A stretch of 24,626 bases of DNA from a bacterium (GTDB taxonomy: Bacteria; JAJVIF01; JAGGVT01), in contig JAGGVT010000220.1 in assembly GCA_021157815.1 (NCBI GenBank), positions 1-24,626 of the forward strand. The letters are read 5' to 3'. The position numbers and the translations under genes are program-made. This document shows, piece after piece, positions 1 through 6,997 of this stretch. Every line of letters starts with the position of its first letter. The first letter of the stretch is position 1. The notes beneath the pieces were generated by a model, which saw only the letters and a program-made list of their open reading frames with translations, had not been told where the DNA came from and searched no databases.

Positions 1-65
1 GTTAGCAGGTTAGTAAGTTAGTAAGTTGTAGTGGTATCCCGGTGAAGGGACACCGGGTTACATGG
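1..65. repeat. Edge of octamer tandem array plus conserved hairpin
   Basis: The window opens with three 8-bp units (GTTAGCAG, GTTAGTAA, GTTAGTAA), then a short linker, then a perfect 7-bp hairpin CCCGGTG/CACCGGG at 38-57 with a 6-nt loop, followed by TTACATGG. The same order (octamer array, CCCGGTG hairpin, CTACATGG) recurs at 2519-2685, so this is one composite repeat present twice in direct orientation. The array is cut by the window edge, so its true length is unknown. Confidence 0.8.
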
Positions 66-108
66 GAAATTGTTTTATATTGAATTTATAGATAGGCAGG
101 GAGAATAG

Positions 109-1032
109 ATGAAAATACTTGTCACCGGGGGCGCGGGATTTATAGGGTCGCATATCACCGACCGAATGATTGAGCTAGGCAATGATGTTGTGATTGTCGA
201 TGATCTCTCAACCGGGAAAGAGGAATATGTAAATCCCAAAGCTAAATTTTTTAAGGTTGATATTACGGATACTGAAGCCCTTCTGAAAGTGTTTCGCGAT
301 GAAAGCCCCGAAATCGTGGCGCATCTGGCGGCTCAGGTCAATGTTCGTGTCAGCATGACAAATCCTGACATGGACGCGCGCATTAATATCATGGGAAGCT
401 TAAATGTTCTTAAGGGCGCTATTGAATGCAACGCGAGGAAATTCATTTTCTCATCGACCGGTGGCGCGATTTACGGTGAACCGGAAAATCTGCCGGTCAG
501 CGAGAAAGCGAAAGAGAATCCGTTATCGCCATACGGACTGGCAAAGCTTACGGTTGAAAACTATATCAAGGTAATCGCGGGACTGAATGACCTGAAATAT
601 ACAATCCTTCGTTACTCGAATGTGTATGGTCCGAGACAAATAGTCAAGGGAGAAAGCGGGGTCATTGCGCTTTTCACCCAGCGAATGCTTGAGGGAAAAA
701 CTCCGGTGATTTTCGGGGATGGCTCCCACACGCGTGATTATGTTTATGTTTCCGATGTTGTCGATGCGAATGTTCTTGCGCTTGAGATTGGCGATGGCAT
801 GACATACAATATCGGGACAGGCACACAAATCGATGTCAACGAGGTATATGAGAAACTCGAAGCGAGTCTGAAAAGCGGGATCAAACCGGAATATGGTGAT
901 GAAATTCCAGGGGAAGTGCGCCATATTGCGCTGGATTGTGATATGATAAGACGTGAGACAGGATGGTCGCCGAAATTTGATTTTGATATCGGCGTGAAAA
1001 CCACAATTGAATATTATCGTGAAATCGTTTGA
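109..1032 (+). CDS. NAD-dependent nucleotide-sugar epimerase/dehydratase (extended SDR, GalE-like)
   Basis: A 307-residue extended short-chain dehydrogenase/reductase, most like UDP-glucose 4-epimerases and related UDP-sugar epimerases. The N-terminal NAD-binding motif TGGAGFIG is at residues 6-13 with D31 placed to bind the adenine ribose. The catalytic Ser/Thr lies in SSTGG (115-119) and the Tyr-Lys pair in YGLAK (Y142, K146). YSNVYGPRQ and GDGSHTRDYVYVSD are typical of the sugar-nucleotide domain. An AGGGAG ribosome site lies 5 nt before the ATG. It probably supplies a sugar nucleotide for surface polysaccharide; the exact substrate cannot be read from sequence. The gene has an unlinked upstream region and is followed by a pseudopilin with its own promoter, so it is probably not co-transcribed with the lipid A cluster. 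Confidence 0.9.
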   Translation: MKILVTGGAGFIGSHITDRMIELGNDVVIVDDLSTGKEEYVNPKAKFFKVDITDTEALLKVFRDESPEIVAHLAAQVNVRVSMTNPDMDARINIMGSLNVLKGAIECNARKFIFSSTGGAIYGEPENLPVSEKAKENPLSPYGLAKLTVENYIKVIAGLNDLKYTILRYSNVYGPRQIVKGESGVIALFTQRMLEGKTPVIFGDGSHTRDYVYVSDVVDANVLALEIGDGMTYNIGTGTQIDVNEVYEKLEASLKSGIKPEYGDEIPGEVRHIALDCDMIRRETGWSPKFDFDIGVKTTIEYYREIV

Positions 1033-1057
1033 CCGGATATGCCAAACAGGTTATAAT
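1029..1057 (+). promoter_or_regulatory. Sigma70-like promoter P1 of the pseudopilin gene
   Basis: TTGACC (1029-1034), a 17-nt spacer, and a perfect TATAAT (1052-1057). This is 11 of 12 consensus positions at ideal spacing. The -35 box overlaps the stop codon of the preceding epimerase gene. Transcription would start near 1064, giving a leader of about 225 nt before the pseudopilin start at 1290. Confidence 0.65.
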
Positions 1058-1063
1058 GTTTTG

Positions 1064-1289
1064 GCTTATCGTGCAAAATCATCGTTCTGGGGTTGTCTAA
1101 ACGATGGTGTTAGGATATAATCTAATTGGTACTTGCAGCTAAAGTTGATTAGAAGTTTTTGGGGTTTGGAAATTATCTCCTGCATCGTTGATTCCCCAGA
1201 CAAAAAATTAATAGTTGATGTCTATTGCAAAGAAGAATGAGAATATCTTTTTTTTATATTATCATATCTCGTATTATGAGGTGAGAGGT
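1064..1289 (+). promoter_or_regulatory. Long structured 5' leader of the pseudopilin gene
   Basis: No open frame of note lies here. CATCGTT (1080-1086) pairs with AACGATG (1100-1106), extendable to about 9 bp. A second CATCGTT at 1183-1189 can pair with the same AACGATG, and CCCCAGA (1194-1200) is complementary to TCTGGGG (1086-1092). The segments 1086-1106 and 1183-1200 can therefore form a two-block 7+7 bp long-range helix that excludes the local hairpin. Between them TCTAATT (1121-1127) can pair with GATTAGA (1147-1153). A run of eight T at 1248-1255 has no GC-rich stem before it. I do not recognise a known riboswitch class. Confidence 0.4.
1093..1121 (+). promoter_or_regulatory. Second, weaker sigma70-like promoter P2
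   Basis: TTGTCT (1093-1098), a 17-nt spacer and a perfect TATAAT (1116-1121). The -35 box matches consensus at four of six positions. It lies 64 bp downstream of P1 in the same orientation, and a transcript from here would lack the 5' half of the leader structure. It could be chance, as the region is AT-rich. Confidence 0.4.
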
Positions 1290-2432
1290 ATGCGGAAATT
1301 AAACAAGGAGCGGGGTTTTACCCTTATAGAGCTCCTCGTAGTTATCACCATTATTGGGATACTAGCAGCTATCGCCCTTCCGAACTACATCAAGGCAAAG
1401 GACAAGGCAAAGGAAGCCGAAGTCAAAGCAAACATCCACACAATTCAGGTTGCTATCGAGCGGTACGATGTGGACCAGGCAAGGTACCCATCATTCCTGC
1501 TTGGTGGAGACACTGAAGGCTGGGTCAAGTGGCATCATAAATATGATGTCGCGGGAGACCCTCCTTCAAACAACCTTGTGCAGGATGTTTTGGTTCAGTA
1601 CGGATACATTACATCTTATCCTGTAAATCCATTTGTCAATGACGGAATGAGTATCATTCAGTCAACAGCGGCAGTTGGAACAGGTCCTGGTGGGCAGTTC
1701 CAGCCAGGCGATGGCGACCCAAGATTCGGTTTCAACGGTAGAGTAATGGGCAACGGTCTTTCAGACCCCGCCTATTATAAACATCGAATTATCGGTATTC
1801 CACCGGTTGAAACTCCACTTATTGAAACCAAGAGAACACTTCAGGATACTGCGGTCACTGCTCTTGGATTCCTTGAGCCGCCCGATGGTATTCACTACAT
1901 GATGGGCGGACGAAAGTCCTTCGATGCTGACGGCGAAGTTATTACAGTTTCAGTATTTTGGCCCGGTAACTTTTTCTATCGCGGCTTGTTTGACCATCCA
2001 CTTGAAAGGAAAGGCTGGACATGGTATGACCCGGGAACAATTCCTGGCGGTACCAAAATGAACCGCTATATCCTTGGTGGTTACGGCTCAACAAGAACAG
2101 CCGGGATGGATGTCATCAGGCTTGAAACTGCAAACTATGATAACTCAGACAATTGCTACTATCGATTGCCTGCACCGTGGTACGAGTACGCAAGAAGCTC
2201 AGGTATCATGTGCGGTTATTCAATGGATGGTCAAGGTTCACCTTGTATTTCCGGCCTTCCGGAAGTGTGCGGTGGCGGTGATGCGTTCACAGGTCCGTTC
2301 TATCCCTACAACAGAGGCGATGACGGAGAAGGTTTCTCCTACGGCCAGTTTATTTATGGCGCGCCGGATGGACATCCGGATGGCGTTATTCTTGTCTTGA
2401 CCGCAGGCGCGGACGTCGAAACATACAGATAA
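1290..2432 (+). CDS. Type IV pilin-like / GspG-like pseudopilin with large C-terminal domain
   Basis: I chose the ATG at 1290 over an upstream in-frame ATG at 1215. It gives a 380-residue protein with a canonical short class III leader MRKLNKERG and places a GAGGTGAGAGG ribosome site just before it. Prepilin peptidase would cut between G9 and F10; the mature protein begins FTLIE with the conserved Glu at +5 (E14), followed by the hydrophobic helix (about 10-31) and KAKDKAKEAEVKANIHTIQ, as in GspG-type pseudopilins. The remaining 300 or so residues are Gly-, Pro- and Tyr-rich and end in DGVILVLTAGADVETYR. That is far larger than the roughly 110-residue globular part of classical GspG. It is expected in a type IV pilus or type II secretion fibre, anchored in the inner membrane before assembly. 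No assembly genes are in the window. The terminator at 2475 closes the transcript. Confidence 0.88.
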   Translation: MRKLNKERGFTLIELLVVITIIGILAAIALPNYIKAKDKAKEAEVKANIHTIQVAIERYDVDQARYPSFLLGGDTEGWVKWHHKYDVAGDPPSNNLVQDVLVQYGYITSYPVNPFVNDGMSIIQSTAAVGTGPGGQFQPGDGDPRFGFNGRVMGNGLSDPAYYKHRIIGIPPVETPLIETKRTLQDTAVTALGFLEPPDGIHYMMGGRKSFDADGEVITVSVFWPGNFFYRGLFDHPLERKGWTWYDPGTIPGGTKMNRYILGGYGSTRTAGMDVIRLETANYDNSDNCYYRLPAPWYEYARSSGIMCGYSMDGQGSPCISGLPEVCGGGDAFTGPFYPYNRGDDGEGFSYGQFIYGAPDGHPDGVILVLTAGADVETYR

Positions 2433-2474
2433 CTTTCATTTGCTGATTTATTAGGGCGAGGCAAAATGATATTG

Positions 2475-2504
2475 AACCCGGACTTGATGGGTCCGGGTTT
2501 TTTT
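2475..2504 (+). terminator. Rho-independent terminator after the pseudopilin
   Basis: Perfect 9-bp stem AACCCGGAC (2475-2483) / GTCCGGGTT (2491-2499), 7-nt loop, T-run through 2504. It lies 42 bp after the pseudopilin stop codon. Confidence 0.9.
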
Positions 2505-2518
2505 GTTGGGGAAAAAGA

Positions 2519-2654
2519 GTTAGCAGGTTAGCAGGTTAGCAAGTTAGCAGGTTAGCAAGTTAGCAAGTTAGTAAGTTAGCAGGTTAGTAAGTTAGCAGGT
2601 TAGCAAGTTAGTAAGTTAGCAGGTTAGTAAGTTAGTAGGTTAGTAAGTTAGCAA
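2519..2654. repeat. Seventeen-unit tandem array of GTTAGYAR octamers
   Basis: Seventeen consecutive 8-bp units without any indel (136 bp). All units fit GTTAG[C/T]A[G/A]; every difference is a transition at position 6 or 8. The four variants are interspersed rather than in blocks. The array ends directly before the CCCGGTG hairpin, as at the left edge of the window. The period of 8 is not a multiple of 3 and no gene covers it. Confidence 0.95.
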
Positions 2655-2656
2655 TA

Positions 2657-2727
2657 CCCCGGTGAAAGGACACCGGGCTACATGGTTTGCTTTGTCCAAA
2701 TTGTAGCCCGGGAATCCATTCCCCGGG
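2657..2727. repeat. Inverted pair of REP-like palindromes
   Basis: A 26-bp arm at 2657-2682 and another at 2702-2727 are imperfect inverted copies of one another, separated by 19 bp. Both contain a TGTAGCCCGG core on opposite strands. Each arm is itself a hairpin: CCCGGTG/CACCGGG at 2658-2677, and CCCGGGAAT/ATTCCCCGGG in the second. The layout (two palindromes head to head) resembles REP doublets of other bacteria. The first arm is a near-exact copy of 38-65. Confidence 0.75.
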
Positions 2728-2760
2728 AAAAACGTCGCTAATTCACGCAAAACTACGATT

Positions 2761-2791
2761 AAACCCGGACTGGAAGGGTCCGGTTTTTTTT
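2761..2791 (+). terminator. Second terminator, near-duplicate of the pseudopilin terminator
   Basis: CCGGAC/GTCCGG stem with a 7-nt loop, followed by nine T (2783-2791). Outside the loop it closely matches the terminator at 2475-2504 (both carry AAACCCGGAC- or GAACCCGGAC-type left arms), but no gene lies between the two. It may insulate the downstream envelope cluster or be what remains after loss of a paralogous gene. Confidence 0.7.
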
Positions 2792-3006
2792 GGTTTGAAC
2801 TTTCATAAAAAAAATGAAAAAAAATCCTGAATTTGGTTCAAAAACAGGTTCACATTCTGGATATTATTAGTGGATAGGTAGAATGGATTTTTATCAGGGA
2901 GTTTGTAAGAAGTTCAGGTAACCTGTGAAAGGTTCTCTTAGTTTAATTAACAAATGATACCAAAAGGCGCTTGCAGCGCCGGTTTATGCATTTTCGGAGG
3001 CATTAG
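2792..3006. other. Intergenic region upstream of the envelope cluster
   Basis: No coding frame seen. It holds an A-rich stretch around 2808-2826 and a 5-bp GC hairpin GGCGC/GCGCC at 2966-2980 just before the ribosome site of the next gene. The promoter of the bamA-lpx operon should lie here, but I found no convincing -35/-10 pair. Confidence 0.4.
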
Positions 3007-3708
3007 ATGAGTTACTCGGAAATGGACTATACAAAAAAAATCAGCTTTGCCGAAGAATGGCTGAAAAGGGCAAAGCGGGAATTTGAGCAGGGGTCGTCTG
3101 TTACAGCGGGAAGCCATATCATTCTGGCGATTGCTGAAATGGAAACATTGAAACGAACGATATTCCCGGATTCAGCGCCGATTCAGAAAACAAGTTCCGG
3201 ACGGTTTCATTCCTTGACTGCGTTGCGGCCTATATTCGCAATCGCGCTTCTCGCAATCGCGCTTGGCATTTTCTCATACACGTTGAGAGGAATGAACGAT
3301 GCGCCTGTGAATGAACAGGCCGCGCTTGAAACTCGTTTGGATTCAATTTCCGGAACTCTTGTTGCCAGAGAGGATTTATTCAGATCTAATAATATAATAC
3401 CGGGAATTAATGAAGTTGAAGATACAGCCACTCCGGTTGAATCTCAGGATGTTGCCGTTGTGAATAATGAGCCAATTCCGGTAGTAAAACCGGTAACGGC
3501 AATTATGCCAAAAGCGCCATCCACCGGAATTAAACCAAAGGTGAAATCGGTAAAACCGGCGGTTGTCGAGGATAAGCCGCTGGTTATGGAAGAGAATAGC
3601 AATCCGCCGTCATGGTTGTTTCAGGCACGTGATGAGTCTGAACTTCTCATGGAGGCAATTCAGCTTGAGGCGATAATCGCCGCGCGTGAAAGCCTTAATG
3701 AGAAGTAG
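3007..3708 (+). CDS. Single-pass membrane protein of unknown function, upstream of bamA
   Basis: I do not recognise this 233-residue protein. Residues 1-53 are predicted mostly helical and charged (FAEEWLKRAKREFEQG, then HIILAIAEMETLKRTIF), followed by one hydrophobic segment at about 75-92 preceded by Arg/Lys. A Pro/Val/Lys-rich linker (about 155-190) leads to a short helical C-terminus rich in Glu. With no cleavable signal, the likely topology is N-terminus in the cytoplasm and a proline-rich stalk in the periplasm, reminiscent in layout only of TonB-like or envelope-spanning anchors. GGAGG lies 6 nt before the ATG. It is the first gene of the plus-strand cluster and ends 43 bp before bamA, so a role in envelope assembly is a guess from context. 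Confidence 0.75.
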   Translation: MSYSEMDYTKKISFAEEWLKRAKREFEQGSSVTAGSHIILAIAEMETLKRTIFPDSAPIQKTSSGRFHSLTALRPIFAIALLAIALGIFSYTLRGMNDAPVNEQAALETRLDSISGTLVAREDLFRSNNIIPGINEVEDTATPVESQDVAVVNNEPIPVVKPVTAIMPKAPSTGIKPKVKSVKPAVVEDKPLVMEENSNPPSWLFQARDESELLMEAIQLEAIIAARESLNEK

Positions 3709-3751
3709 CATTCGTTTTTCTTCATGTTAACTTAAAAAAAGGATTCGAGAA

Positions 3752-5626
3752 ATGATCCACAAAAACACACAATACCTTCTACTGGCTGTTTTGGCAGTTA
3801 TGTTTTTCCTTGGCGCCGGAAGCATTTCACTGGCGCAGGAAAATGATTCAGACACGAATGAAACCAACAATTCTGAAATCGAACCTCTTCCTGACATTGA
3901 AACGGCTGAAGAACCCGTTGACGATGAGGGTGAACTTGAGGTTAAGGCGCTTGAATTCCAGGGCAATATGAGAATCAGCGATGAGCAAATTCTCGCCGTA
4001 ATGGTTACACGCCCGGGTCGAGTGTTTTCACCCGATGAAATTGAAGAGGATATGCTCCGTATCAGCGAAATGGGGTTCTTTCAGGCGCCTCCAAAATACA
4101 CCGCTGAATCGATGGGGTATGGGGTAAAGATAATTGTATTCCTCAAGGAAAACCCGCTGTTCAGTTCACTCGATGTCAAAATCACTGGTCCTGGATTATT
4201 CACCGTTGATGAGATAAAGGAGATGTTTGAATATGAAGTCGGTCAGATTATCTCTGCTAATCTTCTTGTTGAAAATTATGAAAAGATCGAGAACGCGTAC
4301 CGTGCGAAGGGTTATACCGCGGCGACAATCACAAACGTTGATTACAATGATGAAGGCGTTGTTTTTATTGAAATCAACGAGGGAATAATCAGTGAAATCA
4401 AAGTCGAGGGCAATTACAAAACAAGGGACATTGTGATTCTGCGGGAGATAAGCCTTAATCCGGGAGATGTCTATGACGCGATCCAGTTCAGGCATGACCT
4501 TGAAAGCATTTTCGCTCTTCAGTTGTTCGAGGATATCTCTGTTGATTATGAGCTGACGGACACACAGGAGATTGTTGTCATAATCAACGTTACAGAGGCT
4601 CGCACGGGACAGTTCGGAGTCGGCGGCGGTTATTCCAGCCAGGATGGTTTTCTCGCGACGTTCTCATACACTGAACGCAATTTCCGCGGGCTTGGCCAGA
4701 GGATTAATTTCCTCGGGCAGCTGGGCGGCCCTAATCCGGATTTTATGCTGAGCTTCTATTCGCCGCAAATTGACAAGCGGGGAACATCCATGAACGCCGA
4801 AGTTTTCCTGATGTCCAGCACTGACAGGATTCGCAACATTGATGACCCGGATGTGTTTACGAAATTCACGACTGAAAGAAAAGGCGGGTCCCTGAGTTTC
4901 ACGCGCCCGATGTCATCAACCGTGAAAGTTACCACGAAACTAAGCCTGCTTGATGGCACAATTGATGTTGAGGAAGGCGAAATTACACAAGAGGAATTCG
5001 AGGAATACGCAAGCCGTGGATTGATAGAGGGAACATCGAATTCAATCCTGCTTGGCGTTATTAACGATACGCGTGATTTTGTCCTTGATCCGACTACGGG
5101 CTACATGGCAAGTTTGAATGGAACATACTATGGCCTTGGCGGCGACTTTGACGCTTTCAAGGGCGTTGCGGAATACAGGAAATATTACAATCTGGCTGGT
5201 GGGGAAGAGAAACTGGTTACCGGAATTGACCCTAGCAGATTCCATACGAGCAAGGTTTTCGCATACAGGATAATGCTTGGCGGTTCACTCGGCGAATTAA
5301 GCGTATTTGACAGTTTCAAAATCGGCGGAGCGGATACGGTACGTGGAGCTATGGATGCGATTCAGATTGGTGATGAGGTTATTCTTGGAAACGTGGAATT
5401 CCGTTTTCCGGTTATCACGAACCTGTCCGGCGCGGTTTTTGTTGACAGCGGGACAGCCGCTCCACTTGGTGAATCGCTTTGTTTCGGTGACCTTGTAACA
5501 TCAGTAGGCGGCGGCATTCGATATAGAATCCCCTTCTTTGGAATCGCGCCATTAAGGCTTGATTATGGTTATGACATCAAGGAGGGAGCAGGTCGGGTAT
5601 CTTTCGGTTTTGGACAGCTTTTCTAA
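3752..5626 (+). CDS. bamA: BamA/Omp85-family outer-membrane assembly protein with three POTRA domains
   Basis: A 624-residue Omp85 protein that inserts beta-barrel proteins into the outer membrane. It has a signal peptide (1-28, cleavage near SLA/QE), an acidic linker (30-60), and three POTRA-like domains at about 62-134, 138-211 and 212-283, the last starting EIKVEGNYKTRD. A C-terminal barrel follows (about 285-624), opening with FGVGGGYSSQDGF. The strongly conserved VRGF/Y motif of the barrel appears as VRGA (530-533), and the chain ends in Phe (GFGQLF), the usual outer-membrane beta-signal. Proteobacterial BamA has five POTRAs and about 800 residues, so this is a short form. Context (skp-like gene and lipid A genes downstream) favours BamA over TamA or another Omp85 paralogue. 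The three-POTRA architecture alone does not exclude TamA. Confidence 0.88.
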   Translation: MIHKNTQYLLLAVLAVMFFLGAGSISLAQENDSDTNETNNSEIEPLPDIETAEEPVDDEGELEVKALEFQGNMRISDEQILAVMVTRPGRVFSPDEIEEDMLRISEMGFFQAPPKYTAESMGYGVKIIVFLKENPLFSSLDVKITGPGLFTVDEIKEMFEYEVGQIISANLLVENYEKIENAYRAKGYTAATITNVDYNDEGVVFIEINEGIISEIKVEGNYKTRDIVILREISLNPGDVYDAIQFRHDLESIFALQLFEDISVDYELTDTQEIVVIINVTEARTGQFGVGGGYSSQDGFLATFSYTERNFRGLGQRINFLGQLGGPNPDFMLSFYSPQIDKRGTSMNAEVFLMSSTDRIRNIDDPDVFTKFTTERKGGSLSFTRPMSSTVKVTTKLSLLDGTIDVEEGEITQEEFEEYASRGLIEGTSNSILLGVINDTRDFVLDPTTGYMASLNGTYYGLGGDFDAFKGVAEYRKYYNLAGGEEKLVTGIDPSRFHTSKVFAYRIMLGGSLGELSVFDSFKIGGADTVRGAMDAIQIGDEVILGNVEFRFPVITNLSGAVFVDSGTAAPLGESLCFGDLVTSVGGGIRYRIPFFGIAPLRLDYGYDIKEGAGRVSFGFGQLF

Positions 5627-5635
5627 TTTAAAACA

Positions 5636-6979
5636 ATGATTTTAATTCGCACAGGCATATTGGTTGTTTTCTTTTCGTTTCTGATTCAGGGAATCGCAGC
5701 TGGATTCACCGCTGATACGAACGGCGGGATTCGCAACATCTCGATAAATTGCGACTTCACGGTTGATATTCCACAACAGGTAAAGAGCAAAATCATCAAC
5801 ACGCTGGCTCAGACACTTGAAAGCGTTCTTCTCGATAAGGATGGCAAATCGATTGATAACTATCTTAAGGTGAAGGATAAAATCGAGTCGAGCATAATCG
5901 AGGGATTGAATTTCGTGTTTGAGCCAAAGGGGTACGCGGTTGATTCTCTTGATCTGGATTTTGCTGAAACAACACATGCTGATTTTGTTGTTAAACCCTT
6001 TGGCAAATATGTTTCAGATGTCGCGTTTGAGATTGACACGGGCAATTTCCATTCGTTCTGGAAAGAGAGGTTCGAGAGTATTTTCATCAGTTCGGAAACT
6101 CGCATGAGTGATTATTATATAAACATTCTCAAAGGGCTGCCTGTCAATGCTGAGGATTCAGACTGGGCTTTCAATCAGGTGCGCGGTGATATTCAAAACA
6201 AATCAATGCTGAGTGAAATGTTTGAGGATATGCGAATCGATGTTGATGTGCGAATTGGTGAAACAGCGGTGGTTCAGGTTGGATTGGAGCCTCTGGAACC
6301 TGTCGCTGAAACGCTCAGAGTCAGGGCGTACAGTCGTTCGGTTTTCCAGCTTGTGCTTGAGCCTGTCAAGGAACTTGTTACAAGCCATTCGAATATAATC
6401 GTGGGAATCCCTCACAGCTGGCTTGAAAACTCGAAATCTGAAATCGAGAGTGAATTCAGCCGGATAGTATCTGAAGATCCGCTCGCAAGGAAATTGGACC
6501 TTCACACAATCTGCAAATTGTATTTCATCGAAAGGGACCCGGATGCTGTGTATCTTGATGTCAAAACGGAATCCGGCACATGGCGCTTGAGCGCTGAAAT
6601 GATGATTGATATTGGCAACAGCGAAAATCCCAATGAGTTCGAAAGCCATCTGGGAATAATGCTTGGCAGTATTTTCGAGTGTTTTGCGATGGTTAATTTC
6701 TTCCCGGATGAGGTCAGTTTTCATCCTGATGTCGGCATTGGCATTTATCCATTTGTGGGGACATTCATTGCCGGCGCGTGGGATATCGATAATGGGAAAA
6801 TGAAAATCCACGCGCATCAGCACCTGGCAAGAGATATAAGAATTGAAGCGGAGATTTTTTCAGATAAGGACAAGCAGGACCAATATGGATTTGTATATAA
6901 ACCTTTTCAATATGTCTCGTTCGGAGTATTTACCGATGGAGACGATGACTACTGGCTGAGAGCCGCATTCGCCTTTTAG
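5636..6979 (+). CDS. Exported protein of unknown function, possible outer-membrane beta-barrel, between bamA and skp
   Basis: I do not recognise this 447-residue protein. It starts with a hydrophobic signal peptide (about 1-22, cleavage near AAG). Residues 30-300 look alpha/beta, with alternating helical and strand-like segments that could be POTRA-like. From about residue 345 the sequence alternates polar and hydrophobic residues in strand-length blocks rich in Gly and aromatics, and it ends WLRAAFAF with a terminal Phe, like an outer-membrane barrel. The stretch after 345 is short for a complete barrel (perhaps 8 strands). The ATG lies 9 bp after the bamA stop with no clear ribosome site, so translation is probably coupled to bamA. 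Position suggests a Bam-associated or early client protein; this is inference. Confidence 0.75.
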   Translation: MILIRTGILVVFFSFLIQGIAAGFTADTNGGIRNISINCDFTVDIPQQVKSKIINTLAQTLESVLLDKDGKSIDNYLKVKDKIESSIIEGLNFVFEPKGYAVDSLDLDFAETTHADFVVKPFGKYVSDVAFEIDTGNFHSFWKERFESIFISSETRMSDYYINILKGLPVNAEDSDWAFNQVRGDIQNKSMLSEMFEDMRIDVDVRIGETAVVQVGLEPLEPVAETLRVRAYSRSVFQLVLEPVKELVTSHSNIIVGIPHSWLENSKSEIESEFSRIVSEDPLARKLDLHTICKLYFIERDPDAVYLDVKTESGTWRLSAEMMIDIGNSENPNEFESHLGIMLGSIFECFAMVNFFPDEVSFHPDVGIGIYPFVGTFIAGAWDIDNGKMKIHAHQHLARDIRIEAEIFSDKDKQDQYGFVYKPFQYVSFGVFTDGDDDYWLRAAFAF

Positions 6980-6997
6980 CCTGGAATTGAGGATACT

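Noticed and set aside
1064-1289. c-di-GMP (GEMM) riboswitch upstream of the pseudopilin
   Set aside because: The conserved GEMM blocks (CACGCACAGGGCAAACC-like and the tetraloop-receptor arm) are not present.
1215-1289. 25-residue N-terminal extension of the pseudopilin
   Set aside because: The upstream ATG would bury the prepilin leader; the start at 1290 gives a canonical nine-residue leader and a good ribosome site.
2519-2654. CRISPR array
   Set aside because: The units are 8 bp and contiguous with no spacers; no cas gene is in the window.
6203-6823. 206-codon minus-strand open frame opposite the unknown exported protein
   Set aside because: It is antisense to a gene with a convincing signal peptide and operon position, and its own translation is low-complexity for a real protein and lacks any motif.
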